NCBI GenBank assembly: GCA_902562015.1
Contig: CACERX010000044.1
Location: 1 to 9,335, forward strand
Reading direction: 5' to 3'
Source: an uncultured SAR324 cluster bacterium
GTDB lineage: Bacteria > SAR324 > NAC60-12
Length of the DNA: 9,335 nucleotides
Shown here in pieces: positions 1-6,418 of this stretch; the first letter of the stretch is position 1, and each line of letters begins with the position of its first letter. Both the position numbers and the translations under genes were made by a program. The notes below the pieces were generated by a model, which saw only the letters and a list, made by a program, of their open reading frames with translations, had not been told where the DNA came from and did not search any database.

Positions 1-869
1 AGGAGCCAGGAACCAGGGATATCGCTATGGTCTTTCAGAACTATGCACTTTATCCCCACATGACCGTTTTTAAAAATATAGCGTATGGACTGAAAAATCG
101 TAAAATCAGTAGTGACGAAATTAACAGAAGAGTTAAAGAAGTAGCGGAAACACTGCAAATTGAAGAATATCTGGATCGTAAACCGAGCCAGCTTTCAGGA
201 GGACAAAGACAAAGAGTGGCAATGGGGAGAGCTATTGCAAGAAATCCTAAAGTTTTTCTTTTCGATGAACCTTTGTCCAACCTGGATGCCAAATTAAGGA
301 TCCAGGTCCGTTTAGAAATCAGTCGATTGCAATCCGAATTGGGCGTCACATCTCTTTATGTGACCCATGATCAGGTAGAGGCGATGACACTTGGACATCG
401 ATTAGTATTAATGAATGAGGGTAGAATCGAGCAAATAGGCCAACCTTTGCAAGTTTATGAATTACCAGAAACCCTTTTCGTAGCAGGTTTTATTGGTTCT
501 CCACCTATGAATCTTGTACCTGGTGAATTGAATGAAAAAGGTGAGTTTATTCTAGGATCTACCGTTAAAATAAAATTAGATGATTTTCAGACAAAATCAA
601 AAAACTTAATTTTAGGTATTAGACCTGAGCACTTGTTAACTGATGAATCTGGGAAAGTGACGCTGGGAAAATTTATTGTAGAAAATTATGAACGTCAAGG
701 TGCAGATAATTATTTATATGGTAAAATTAATGGAATTTCACATTCTTTGACCATAAGGGTTCCCCCAGACACAGTTTACTCTGTTGGAACTGCAATAAAT
801 TTGAGTTGTGAAAAGAAAAAATTACATATTTTCTGTAGTGAGACTGGCTTGAGGATCGAAAACAAATAA
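1..869 (+). CDS. ugpC: sn-glycerol-3-phosphate ABC transporter ATP-binding subunit UgpC, 5' end cut off by the window
   Basis: This is the cytoplasmic ATPase that powers the UgpBAEC importer of glycerol-3-phosphate and glycerophosphodiesters. The frame is open from base 3 and enters at E-P-G-T-R-D-I-A before the Met at base 27. That Met is internal, not the start: it sits in the Q-loop strand (MVFQNYALYPHMTV). Counting from it, the ABC signature LSGGQ is at residues 56-60, Walker B FLFDEP at 77-82, the D-loop SNLD at 84-87 and the switch His at 114. A C-terminal TOBE region follows, with GIRPEH at 197-202. The Walker A motif and roughly the first 70 residues are missing. The tail features GADN-Y-Y-G and LHIF-ETGLR closely follow E. 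coli UgpC, which separates it from MalK-type paralogues. The phosphodiesterase gene 22 bases downstream supports the assignment. Substrate specificity is inferred from these two points. Confidence 0.88.
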   Translation, partial: EPGTRDIAMVFQNYALYPHMTVFKNIAYGLKNRKISSDEINRRVKEVAETLQIEEYLDRKPSQLSGGQRQRVAMGRAIARNPKVFLFDEPLSNLDAKLRIQVRLEISRLQSELGVTSLYVTHDQVEAMTLGHRLVLMNEGRIEQIGQPLQVYELPETLFVAGFIGSPPMNLVPGELNEKGEFILGSTVKIKLDDFQTKSKNLILGIRPEHLLTDESGKVTLGKFIVENYERQGADNYLYGKINGISHSLTIRVPPDTVYSVGTAINLSCEKKKLHIFCSETGLRIENK

Positions 870-891
870 AAACATAACTAGTTTCGATGTA

Positions 892-1914
892 ATGCTTGTG
901 GCAAAAAAGATAATTTATTTTATTATTTTTGCATTTTGCATTATTTGTCAAAGTGCTTACGCAAAAAAATTGGTAATTGCTCATCGAGGTGCTTCGGGTT
1001 ATCTGCCAGAACATACTTATTCTGGTGCAGTAATGGCTTTTGCATCAGGAGCAGATTTTCTGGAGTTAGATGTGGTTATGACCAAGGATGGTCATTTGAT
1101 TGTTATGCATGATCTAACTCTCAATGCAACAACCAATGTCGAAGAAGTATTTCCTGAAAAGAACAATAAGAAAGGTAAGTCCCAAGTAATTGATTTCACT
1201 TTAAATGAAATTAAATTACTAAAGGTCCATGAAAGATCTTCAAGAACAGGAAAAAATGCGGCGTTCCCTCAAAGATTTCCAATTGATTCCCAACTCTTTG
1301 AAATACCCACACTTGACAATATGATTAATCTTGTTAAGGGCTTGTCAAAAAGCAGTGGCCGTATAATGGGACTTTATATTGAGATTAAAGCACCTGAATT
1401 TCATAAAAAACATAATATGGATCCAGCTTCGACGATGTTGAAAATGTTAAAACATCATGGTTTTAAGGAAGCTACAGATCCAGTATTTATTCAGTCATTT
1501 GATTCTAAAACTTTGAAAAAATTACGTTATCAACACAAAACTCGGTTAAGACTCATCCAGTTGATAGGAGAAAACCATTGGAGATTGTCTGATACAGATT
1601 TCACTTACTTAAAATCTGAAAAAGGTCTAAATGAGGTGTCTAAATATGCAGACGGTATTGGTCCCTGGATGAACCAATTGGTAACGGGCGTTGATTTATC
1701 AGGAAATTTTCAAATCACGAATTTGGTAAAAAATGCTCGCCGGAAAGATTTGTTAATTCATTCATATACTTTTCGAGCAGACAGACTACCAGACTATGTT
1801 TCGAATTTTGATGAATTGCTTGATATTTTTTTAAATGAGGTAGGTGTAGATGGGATATTTACAGATTTTCCTGATTTGGTAGTAAGTTATCTTGAAAGTA
1901 ACTCAGCCAATTGA
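892..1914 (+). CDS. glpQ: Periplasmic glycerophosphodiester phosphodiesterase, GlpQ type
   Basis: The enzyme hydrolyses glycerophosphodiesters such as glycerophosphocholine to glycerol-3-phosphate and an alcohol (EC 3.1.4.46). The 340-residue product begins with a signal peptide: KK at 5-6, a hydrophobic core at about 7-19, and a predicted cut after SAYA at residue 24. The GDPD domain follows at once. HRGASGYLPEHT (31-42) carries His31 and Glu40, ELD (58-60) gives metal ligands Glu58 and Asp60, MHD gives His73, and YIEIKAP gives Glu164 and Lys166. Near the end, ADGIGP and GIFTDFPD also match E. coli GlpQ, which is 358 residues long. The ATG at 892 is chosen because it leaves an intact signal peptide. 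No clear Shine-Dalgarno precedes it, so translation may be coupled to ugpC. Its position suggests that it feeds the Ugp importer. In E. coli the gene after ugpC is the cytosolic, signal-less ugpQ, so this is a different arrangement. Confidence 0.93.
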   Translation: MLVAKKIIYFIIFAFCIICQSAYAKKLVIAHRGASGYLPEHTYSGAVMAFASGADFLELDVVMTKDGHLIVMHDLTLNATTNVEEVFPEKNNKKGKSQVIDFTLNEIKLLKVHERSSRTGKNAAFPQRFPIDSQLFEIPTLDNMINLVKGLSKSSGRIMGLYIEIKAPEFHKKHNMDPASTMLKMLKHHGFKEATDPVFIQSFDSKTLKKLRYQHKTRLRLIQLIGENHWRLSDTDFTYLKSEKGLNEVSKYADGIGPWMNQLVTGVDLSGNFQITNLVKNARRKDLLIHSYTFRADRLPDYVSNFDELLDIFLNEVGVDGIFTDFPDLVVSYLESNSAN

Positions 1915-2078
1915 TTATTAGAATGATGATTAAATTTGTCTATCTGAAATTTAGATATGTCAGATACAAAAACTGAAAGGAAAAAGTTACCCTAACTCTG
2001 GTGGCATATTTATTGGTTACAGTACAAAGATAGTCGAAAGTGATTTTAGAAATTTGCTCAACGGAATCTTGTAAAATA

Positions 2079-3293
2079 TTACAGACTTTTTTCTATTCCC
2101 ATTTCCAGACCTCTGAGTTCTGCAAGTCCTCTTAAACGACCTATGCAGGAATACCCAGGATTGCTGTCTTTTTTAAGATCATCCAACATTCGATGTCCAT
2201 GGTCAGGCCTCATTGGAATTTGATGATCGGCACGTCCTTGAGCCACTCTTTTTCTTTGTTCTTTGACCAATGCTCTAACAATACCATACATGTCAGCATC
2301 TCCAGCTAAATGATCTGCTTCATAAAAACACCAATCTTTCCCTTCAATGGTTTTTGTACTTCTTAAGTGAGTGAAACTAAGTCTATGCCCATATCGTTCA
2401 ATCATTCCTACTAAATCATTGTCAGGATTTGCTCCGTAAGAACCAGCGCACATGGTAAATCCATTGCTCGGTGAGTCAATCATATTTAATAACTCAGAAA
2501 GATCCTTTTCTGTACTGATGATTCTTGGAAGACCTAACAATGATCTTGGCGGATCATCTGGATGAATTGCCATCCGAACTCCAGCTTCTTCTGCAACAGG
2601 AATAATTTCTTCTAAAAAATAGGCTAAGTATTTTTTTAACTGTTCTGAATCTATATTTTTATATAGATCTAGAGCTGCTTGAACATCTTCAAGAGAATAA
2701 CCTGTATCTGTTCCAGGTAATCCTTTTAATATAGTATCAACCAATTCCTCTATATCAAATTCACTCATATTATTAAATTTTTCTCTTGCAATCTTTATTT
2801 CTTTTTCGGTATAAGATTTTTTTGCATCAGGACGTTTGAGAATGAAAAGATCAAAAGCAGCCAATACACTGAAGTCAAAATACAAAGCCGTGGAACCATC
2901 CTCAAGCAAATATTCAAGATTTGTTCTAGTCCAGTCCAATACTGGCATAAAGTTATAACAAATTGTATCAATCCCACACTTTCCAAGATTTCGTATAGTT
3001 TGCTTGTAGGCCTCAATGTATGTTTGGAAATTTCCTGTCTGAGTTTTAATGTCTTCATGAACTGCCACACTTTCAACAACAGACCATCTCAATCCAGTTT
3101 TTTGGGGAATTTCATTTGAATCTTCCCATTCAATCAGACGTTTCCTTTCTTCAATTGCTTCAATACTCCATACTTTACCTATTTCAATTTCATGTAAAGC
3201 ATTCACAATTCCGGTTGCTCCTGTTTGCCTTATATCTGTTATTGTAATGGGATCGTTTGGACCATACCAACGCCATGTTTGTTCCAAGCTCAT
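2079..3293 (-). CDS. uxuA: D-mannonate dehydratase
   Basis: UxuA dehydrates D-mannonate to 2-keto-3-deoxy-D-gluconate (EC 4.2.1.8) in hexuronate breakdown, in the cytoplasm. The 404-residue product begins EQTWRWYGPNDP and matches the E. coli enzyme (394 residues) nearly end to end, including CYNFMPVLDWTRT (112-124), IHPDDPPR (243-250), MCAGSYG (281-287), FTHLRST (307-313) and MRPDHGH (361-367). By analogy with structures of the family, the metal ligands should be His244, Cys282, His309 and Asp364, all present. A loop at about 55-67 is roughly ten residues longer than in E. coli, which accounts for the length difference. It lies 119 bases after the ABM-like gene and could be cotranscribed with it, but it has its own promoter-like sequence and a palindrome upstream. 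No good ribosome binding site is visible before the ATG. No other hexuronate gene (uxaC, uxuB, kdgA) lies in the window. Confidence 0.96.
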   Translation of the reverse strand: MSLEQTWRWYGPNDPITITDIRQTGATGIVNALHEIEIGKVWSIEAIEERKRLIEWEDSNEIPQKTGLRWSVVESVAVHEDIKTQTGNFQTYIEAYKQTIRNLGKCGIDTICYNFMPVLDWTRTNLEYLLEDGSTALYFDFSVLAAFDLFILKRPDAKKSYTEKEIKIAREKFNNMSEFDIEELVDTILKGLPGTDTGYSLEDVQAALDLYKNIDSEQLKKYLAYFLEEIIPVAEEAGVRMAIHPDDPPRSLLGLPRIISTEKDLSELLNMIDSPSNGFTMCAGSYGANPDNDLVGMIERYGHRLSFTHLRSTKTIEGKDWCFYEADHLAGDADMYGIVRALVKEQRKRVAQGRADHQIPMRPDHGHRMLDDLKKDSNPGYSCIGRLRGLAELRGLEMGIEKSL

Positions 3294-3359
3294 AATTTTT
3301 ATTTCTAAAAATGGTTTGAAAGTTTAATTATATTGACTTTTTCTATGTTCACTAAATTT

Positions 3360-3371
3360 TAAGTATACTTA
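3360..3371. promoter_or_regulatory. 12-bp perfect palindrome, candidate operator of uxuA
   Basis: TAAGTATACTTA is a perfect 12-base palindrome centred about 72 bases upstream of the uxuA start. Its GTATAC core is also the centre of the known E. coli UxuR/ExuR operators and of several other FadR-subfamily GntR sites. It overlaps the -10 element of the best-placed promoter, as a repressor site would. No regulator gene lies in the window, and AT-rich palindromes of this size can arise by chance. Confidence 0.4.
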
Positions 3372-3389
3372 TTATGTTTTTCTTTCCAA
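3362..3389 (-). promoter_or_regulatory. Possible sigma70 promoter of uxuA
   Basis: On the minus strand, TTGGAA (3384-3389, 4/6 to the -35 consensus) is followed after 16 bases by TATACT (3362-3367, 5/6 to the -10). This would give a leader of roughly 60 bases. An alternative is the perfect -10 TATAAT at 3327-3332, which lacks a good -35. In that case the palindrome would lie just upstream of the promoter instead of on it. Confidence 0.35.
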
Positions 3390-3412
3390 TTTTTTCATAA
3401 GACCATCAAATA

Positions 3413-3799
3413 TCAACGAAAATATCCATTAACCATAGGCATAAAACTAAGTTCAAGACCTGGTATTTTTGATATTTTTGTTTTTTCATCTTCTGACCAG
3501 TCGCAGTAAATCCTGACATCTACTGGACCAGATAATATTCCTTTTTCAGTAAATTTCTTAATATGTTCTTCAACAAATGGATTTTTCAAATGAGCTTCAA
3601 ATGCTTCAAAATTTTCAAATACTTCCATCCATCTGTATATAACTTCATGTTCATTTTCAGAAATTTTAGTTTGTGCGTGTATTAACATTCCATGTTCAAT
3701 ATCTTTAACCTTATCGTCAACAAATTTTGACATCATCTCATATTCTACAACTTTTGATTTATAAACTTTTTCATAAGCCTCTAAGAAAAAAAATGACAT
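3413..3799 (-). CDS. Small protein resembling ABM-domain (dimeric alpha/beta barrel) monooxygenases
   Basis: This 128-residue protein has no signal peptide or membrane segment. Its middle part resembles antibiotic-biosynthesis-monooxygenase (ABM) domains. An E-H-G-M-L-I-H-A strand (35-41) takes the place of the usual E-P-G-x-x strand, followed by an EVIYRWMEVFENFEAFEAHLKN-like stretch at about 52-73 and a helix of the 'AHL-NP-' type (69-75). Proteins of this fold include quinol oxygenases, cofactor-free oxygenases and dimeric sugar mutarotase-like enzymes, so the fold gives no specific reaction. The C-terminal 30 residues (PGLELSFMPMVNGYFR at the end) lie beyond the usual roughly 95-residue domain and I do not recognise them. 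It sits between a 2-oxoglutarate dioxygenase and uxuA on the same strand, which hints at a role in the same catabolic route. The start is well supported by a good ribosome binding site. The fold is fairly likely; the function is unknown. Confidence 0.7.
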   Translation of the reverse strand: MSFFFLEAYEKVYKSKVVEYEMMSKFVDDKVKDIEHGMLIHAQTKISENEHEVIYRWMEVFENFEAFEAHLKNPFVEEHIKKFTEKGILSGPVDVRIYCDWSEDEKTKISKIPGLELSFMPMVNGYFR

Positions 3800-3806
3800 A
3801 GTAAAG

Positions 3807-3812
3807 TCCTTT
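3807..3812 (-). promoter_or_regulatory. Ribosome binding site of the ABM-like gene
   Basis: AAAGGA on the minus strand lies 7 bases before the ATG at 3799. It is one of the few good Shine-Dalgarno sequences in this half of the window, and it fixes the start of the ABM-like gene. Confidence 0.7.
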
Positions 3813-3853
3813 CTTGAAAAATGTTTGAAACTTTATTGATTTATATAAACTTA

Positions 3854-3880
3854 TTTATATTTTTGATTAAAAACAATCAA
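3854..3880 (-). promoter_or_regulatory. Weak promoter-like sequence with a small inverted repeat upstream of the ABM-like gene
   Basis: On the minus strand, TTGATT (3875-3880) and TATAAA (3854-3859) resemble -35 and -10 elements, but the 15-base spacing is short. TTGATT is also one arm of a perfect 6-base inverted repeat (3863-3868 and 3875-3880, 6-base loop). The flanking sequence is very AT-rich, so both matches could be chance. The 204-base gap before the ABM-like gene makes a promoter somewhere in this region plausible. Confidence 0.2.
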
Positions 3881-4003
3881 GATGTGAATGGAGTTAGTCA
3901 GATAAATTAAATATTTAGAATAGGTTTTATGTCCTTCAAATTTTCTAATTATTAGTTATAACTTGCTTTTAGAATATTAAAAATTTAACTTTAAAGTATT
4001 AAT

Positions 4004-4945
4004 TTATTTTAGATTTTTTAACGTTTTTATATTCGAAAAAAGTTCTTGAGAATTATCTTCAGGATTGAATAAAAGAGGGTAATAAGTTCCCTCCATTTTG
4101 TTACCAATTTTAATTGGCGGATAGTTATTGGTTCCCGGAGAATTACCACTAACGGAATTCAAATTTGATACAACTCCATCACCGAAGACATTGATTACAG
4201 TAGCTCTTCTTTGAGCAGAAGAGCGGTTCTCAAATGATCCATGCATCAATACAGGATGATGAAAACTTGCATAACCTTCCTTCATGACAATAGGTACTTT
4301 TCTATCAAAATCATGAATTTGGTCGGGCGTCAATAAAGATCTGACGGCATCCATTTCTCCTGCAAGGTCAAGTTTGTCGATTAGTCCCCAACGATGACTT
4401 CCTGGGACATAATGTAAGCATCCATTTTCTTCATTTGAATCATCTAGACCAATCCAGCAAGTTAGGTGATTCATAGGTTGTGTCCATGTCCAGTAGGAAA
4501 AATCTTGGTGCCAGGAAACAACACTACCATTATAGGCAGGTTTGCAAAAAATTTGATCATGGAAAAAACGGAACCCATTCCCTAATAATTGATAGGCGGG
4601 AATCAAGAACGCTGGATTCCAAAGTAAGTCGTGAAATGATTTTCTAACTCTCCAAGCTCCTAATGCATGAAAAAGAACCGTTTCAGCTATGGTAGATTCA
4701 TTAGAATGATATTCGTAAAAAAACTCCCTTCCATCATGCTCTTGAACAACTATTTCGCTTAACTCTTTACGAATTACTTCCAACTGATCATAATTGAGGA
4801 CCTTGATACCATGGATGAATCCATTTTCATTGAATTCAAGTAGCTGATCTTCTGAGAGACAGTAGGATAACCAGTCCTCAATATTTTCAGGTCTTGGGAA
4901 GAGTTCCGTAAGGGGGCGACTGCTTAGGCCTAAGTCTTCGCTCAT
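4004..4945 (-). CDS. Phytanoyl-CoA dioxygenase (PhyH) family Fe(II)/2-oxoglutarate oxygenase
   Basis: Members hydroxylate or oxidatively cleave small molecules using O2, Fe(II) and 2-oxoglutarate. The 313-residue product has the expected facial triad: SWHQD supplies His146 and Asp148, and MHGSFENRS supplies the distal His235. Arg246, eleven residues on (QRRATVIN), is placed to bind the 2-oxoglutarate carboxylate. The PhyH-typical GCLHYVPGSH (175-184) and HHPVLMHGS (229-237) blocks are intact, so the enzyme should be active. No signal peptide is present. The family includes phytanoyl-CoA, ectoine, halogenase and phosphonate enzymes. Nothing seen here picks out one substrate, and the name should not be read as a role in phytanate metabolism. 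It lies 70 bases after the PfkB kinase stop and probably shares its transcript. No convincing ribosome binding site is seen before the ATG. Confidence 0.9.
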   Translation of the reverse strand: MSEDLGLSSRPLTELFPRPENIEDWLSYCLSEDQLLEFNENGFIHGIKVLNYDQLEVIRKELSEIVVQEHDGREFFYEYHSNESTIAETVLFHALGAWRVRKSFHDLLWNPAFLIPAYQLLGNGFRFFHDQIFCKPAYNGSVVSWHQDFSYWTWTQPMNHLTCWIGLDDSNEENGCLHYVPGSHRWGLIDKLDLAGEMDAVRSLLTPDQIHDFDRKVPIVMKEGYASFHHPVLMHGSFENRSSAQRRATVINVFGDGVVSNLNSVSGNSPGTNNYPPIKIGNKMEGTYYPLLFNPEDNSQELFSNIKTLKNLK

Positions 4946-5015
4946 TATTTAGTTATTCAATTGAAGTTTTTGTCTTTGTTATTAGTTTTTTTAAACTTCG
5001 GACTAACAAAAATAG

Positions 5016-6017
5016 TCAATTTGCCATCAGGAGTAATTCATTAGGAGTTACAGTGCCTGTTTGATATAACTTTTTTATAGAAACTGCTGCCGCAAGAGTC
5101 CCTAAACAGGCGCTATTATATGCATCTTGTCCGCCTACTAATGCTATGCATATTCCAGCTAACATACTATCTCCAGCACCCACTGTATCAATTTCCCCTG
5201 TTATTTTTATGCTTGGTATTTCTGTGATTTTACCTTCATCCACAAGTATACAACCGTTTATCCCAAGAGTAATGAAAATTGTTTGATTTAATTTTTTACT
5301 CAACATTTTTGCCGTCTTGATAGAATTATTATTTTTGACGTCAACTCCTTCATTAGCGTCATTACCGACCATATTCTCAGCAGTAAATTCATTAATTTTT
5401 AGTATTGCATTTGTAAAACAGTTACTATTATGACGGCTATCAACTATAAAAAGTGTATCGCAGAATTTGTTCATCAAAATTAACAGCTTTTTTATAAATT
5501 CATCCACAAAAAGAGATCTCGCAATTTGCTGACTAATTATAACAATATCTTGATTTTGTAAATTTTTTTCTAAAATTGACAACAAACAATTCAGTGTTTT
5601 TTTATCCAGGTTATTGAAATTTCCAAAGTCAATCCTATTAAGCTCAATATTATCTTTATAAGGTTTTATATAAGAAGGAGTGTCCCAGTGCTGTCCTTGT
5701 ATTATAATTCCTTCAGAATTGATATCTATTTCATTTAATTTTTGCATTAACTTTTCTCCCCATAGGTCATTGCCTATGACTCCAAAAGCCTGCAAATTTG
5801 TACAACCTAAAGCATGAAGATTATTCACAATATTACCTGCGCCACCGAGAGAGTATTCTTGGCGATTAATTGGCAAAGTAAATAGCCCTGTCTCTAAGGA
5901 TTTTTCTGAAGCAATTTCGTTTACGAACCAGTAGACATCAAGACAAAAATCACCAATAACAGCAATTTTAGCTGTTTTAGCTTTTTTTAGAATATTTTCA
6001 ACTAGTTGTTTTTTCAA
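5016..6017 (-). CDS. PfkB-family carbohydrate kinase, single-domain, HldE/RfaE kinase-like
   Basis: This is an ATP-dependent kinase of the ribokinase fold, 333 residues and cytoplasmic. The N-terminal strand KIAVIGDFCLDVYW (17-30), the GGAGN motif (58-62, PfkB signature 1) and DTVGAGDSM (277-285, signature 2, catalytic Asp283 with the GAGD anion hole) are intact. The pattern GDFCLDVYW, the ELNRIDFGN stretch (125-133) and K-I-N-E-F (207-211) look more like the kinase half of heptose-7-phosphate kinase/adenylyltransferase than like ribokinase or KdgK. The nucleotidyltransferase half is absent. The substrate is unknown: a sugar delivered by the adjacent transporter is one option, and 2-keto-3-deoxygluconate from UxuA is another. 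The start is a TTG. An in-frame TAA lies four codons upstream, there is no ATG or GTG before the first beta strand, and no clear ribosome binding site is seen, so the exact start is uncertain. Confidence 0.87.
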   Translation of the reverse strand: MKKQLVENILKKAKTAKIAVIGDFCLDVYWFVNEIASEKSLETGLFTLPINRQEYSLGGAGNIVNNLHALGCTNLQAFGVIGNDLWGEKLMQKLNEIDINSEGIIIQGQHWDTPSYIKPYKDNIELNRIDFGNFNNLDKKTLNCLLSILEKNLQNQDIVIISQQIARSLFVDEFIKKLLILMNKFCDTLFIVDSRHNSNCFTNAILKINEFTAENMVGNDANEGVDVKNNNSIKTAKMLSKKLNQTIFITLGINGCILVDEGKITEIPSIKITGEIDTVGAGDSMLAGICIALVGGQDAYNSACLGTLAAAVSIKKLYQTGTVTPNELLLMAN

Positions 6018-6077
6018 ATTATTGTTTTAAGAAGAAATTTTATCTCTTACCACTTTTCTTTTGAAAATTAGAATAGC

Positions 6078-6203
6078 TTACATCAGTATTGAAATTATCA
6101 AGGACATAAAGGAAATATTTCTGGAAGGTTGTTTGTTATTTAAAAAAAACCAAAAAAATATGATATGAATTATGCTTTCAGAAAATATAAAAATTAAAAA
6201 CAT
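6078..6203 (-). pseudogene. Possible remnant of an EamA/DMT-family transporter C-terminus
   Basis: From an ATG at 6203 a 41-codon frame runs to a TAA at 6078. The peptide is strongly hydrophobic and contains SESII, then W-F-F-L-N-N-K-Q-P-S, then a second hydrophobic stretch SFMSLIISILM. The E-S/T-[VIL]x(5-7)WxFL[GN]E-x-P-S pattern followed by a terminal helix is typical of the last two membrane helices of EamA-domain metabolite exporters. An in-frame TAA lies 11 codons upstream, and I could not follow the rest of the protein in other frames. If the match is real, this is a decayed stub. It could instead be a small membrane protein: AAGGA is present but 11 bases from the ATG, which is far. Chance is also possible, because T-rich DNA encodes F, L and I. 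Confidence is low. Confidence 0.28.
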
Positions 6204-6239
6204 AAAGCAAATATTCCTTCTTAAAGTTTATCCAAACAT

Positions 6240-6274
6240 TTAGTTCCCGTTTTTGGAAACATGTCGGGTACTAA
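6240..6274. repeat. Inverted repeat with 10-base arms and a 15-base centre
   Basis: TTAGTTCCCG (6240-6249) pairs with CGGGTACTAA (6265-6274) at nine of ten positions, the exception being a T-T mismatch. The CCCG/CGGG ends stand out in very AT-rich surroundings. No T-run follows on either strand, so it is not a standard intrinsic terminator. It could be an operator, an RNA hairpin in the read-through transcript, or part of degraded DNA. Confidence 0.45.
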
Positions 6275-6418
6275 TTTAAGTTTCTGGAATTTATAAAATT
6301 TTACTCTGGTAATAAGGGGTAGGAATGCTTAATTATGAAAATAGCATAAGTTGTAAATTAATACTTAAAAAGTGTTTTGGCTCAATTAACAGTAAACAGA
6401 ATAATAGTTCCTAAATGA

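Larger units (their letters stand above)
6018..6418. other. 401-base AT-rich gap between the transporter ATPase and the PfkB kinase
   Basis: No intact conventional gene is visible on either strand. It contains an inverted repeat (6240-6274) and a 41-codon hydrophobic frame that may be a transporter remnant (6078-6203), both listed separately. I found no GC-rich hairpin followed by a T-run that would end the ABC operon, and no convincing promoter for the kinase. The best fragment is TTGATA at about 6100 on the minus strand, which lacks a properly spaced -10. Whether the kinase is transcribed with the transporter is therefore open. Confidence 0.6.

Noticed and set aside
1941..1966. TATCTGA/TCAGATA inverted repeat (7-base arms, 12-base loop) between the convergent glpQ and uxuA genes, as a shared terminator
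   Set aside because: The stem is AT-rich and no T-run follows on either strand, so it does not meet the criteria for an intrinsic terminator.
2795..3079. 94-codon minus-strand frame overlapping uxuA
   Set aside because: It is an out-of-frame reading of the clearly functional uxuA gene and has no recognisable domain.
3988..3997. ACTTTAAAGT, a perfect 10-base palindrome just after the dioxygenase stop
   Set aside because: It lies at the 3' side of the gene in very AT-rich DNA, with no promoter overlap. Chance is the simplest explanation.
4963..4999. GAAGTTT/AAACTTC inverted repeat between the kinase and dioxygenase genes, as a terminator
   Set aside because: The loop is 23 bases, the stem is only 7 bases and AT-rich, a competing TTAGT/ACTAA pairing exists, and the two genes look cotranscribed.
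6310..6350. ATGCT/AGCAT small hairpin in the 401-base gap
   Set aside because: The 5-base stem with a 13-base loop is too weak to distinguish from chance in AT-rich DNA.
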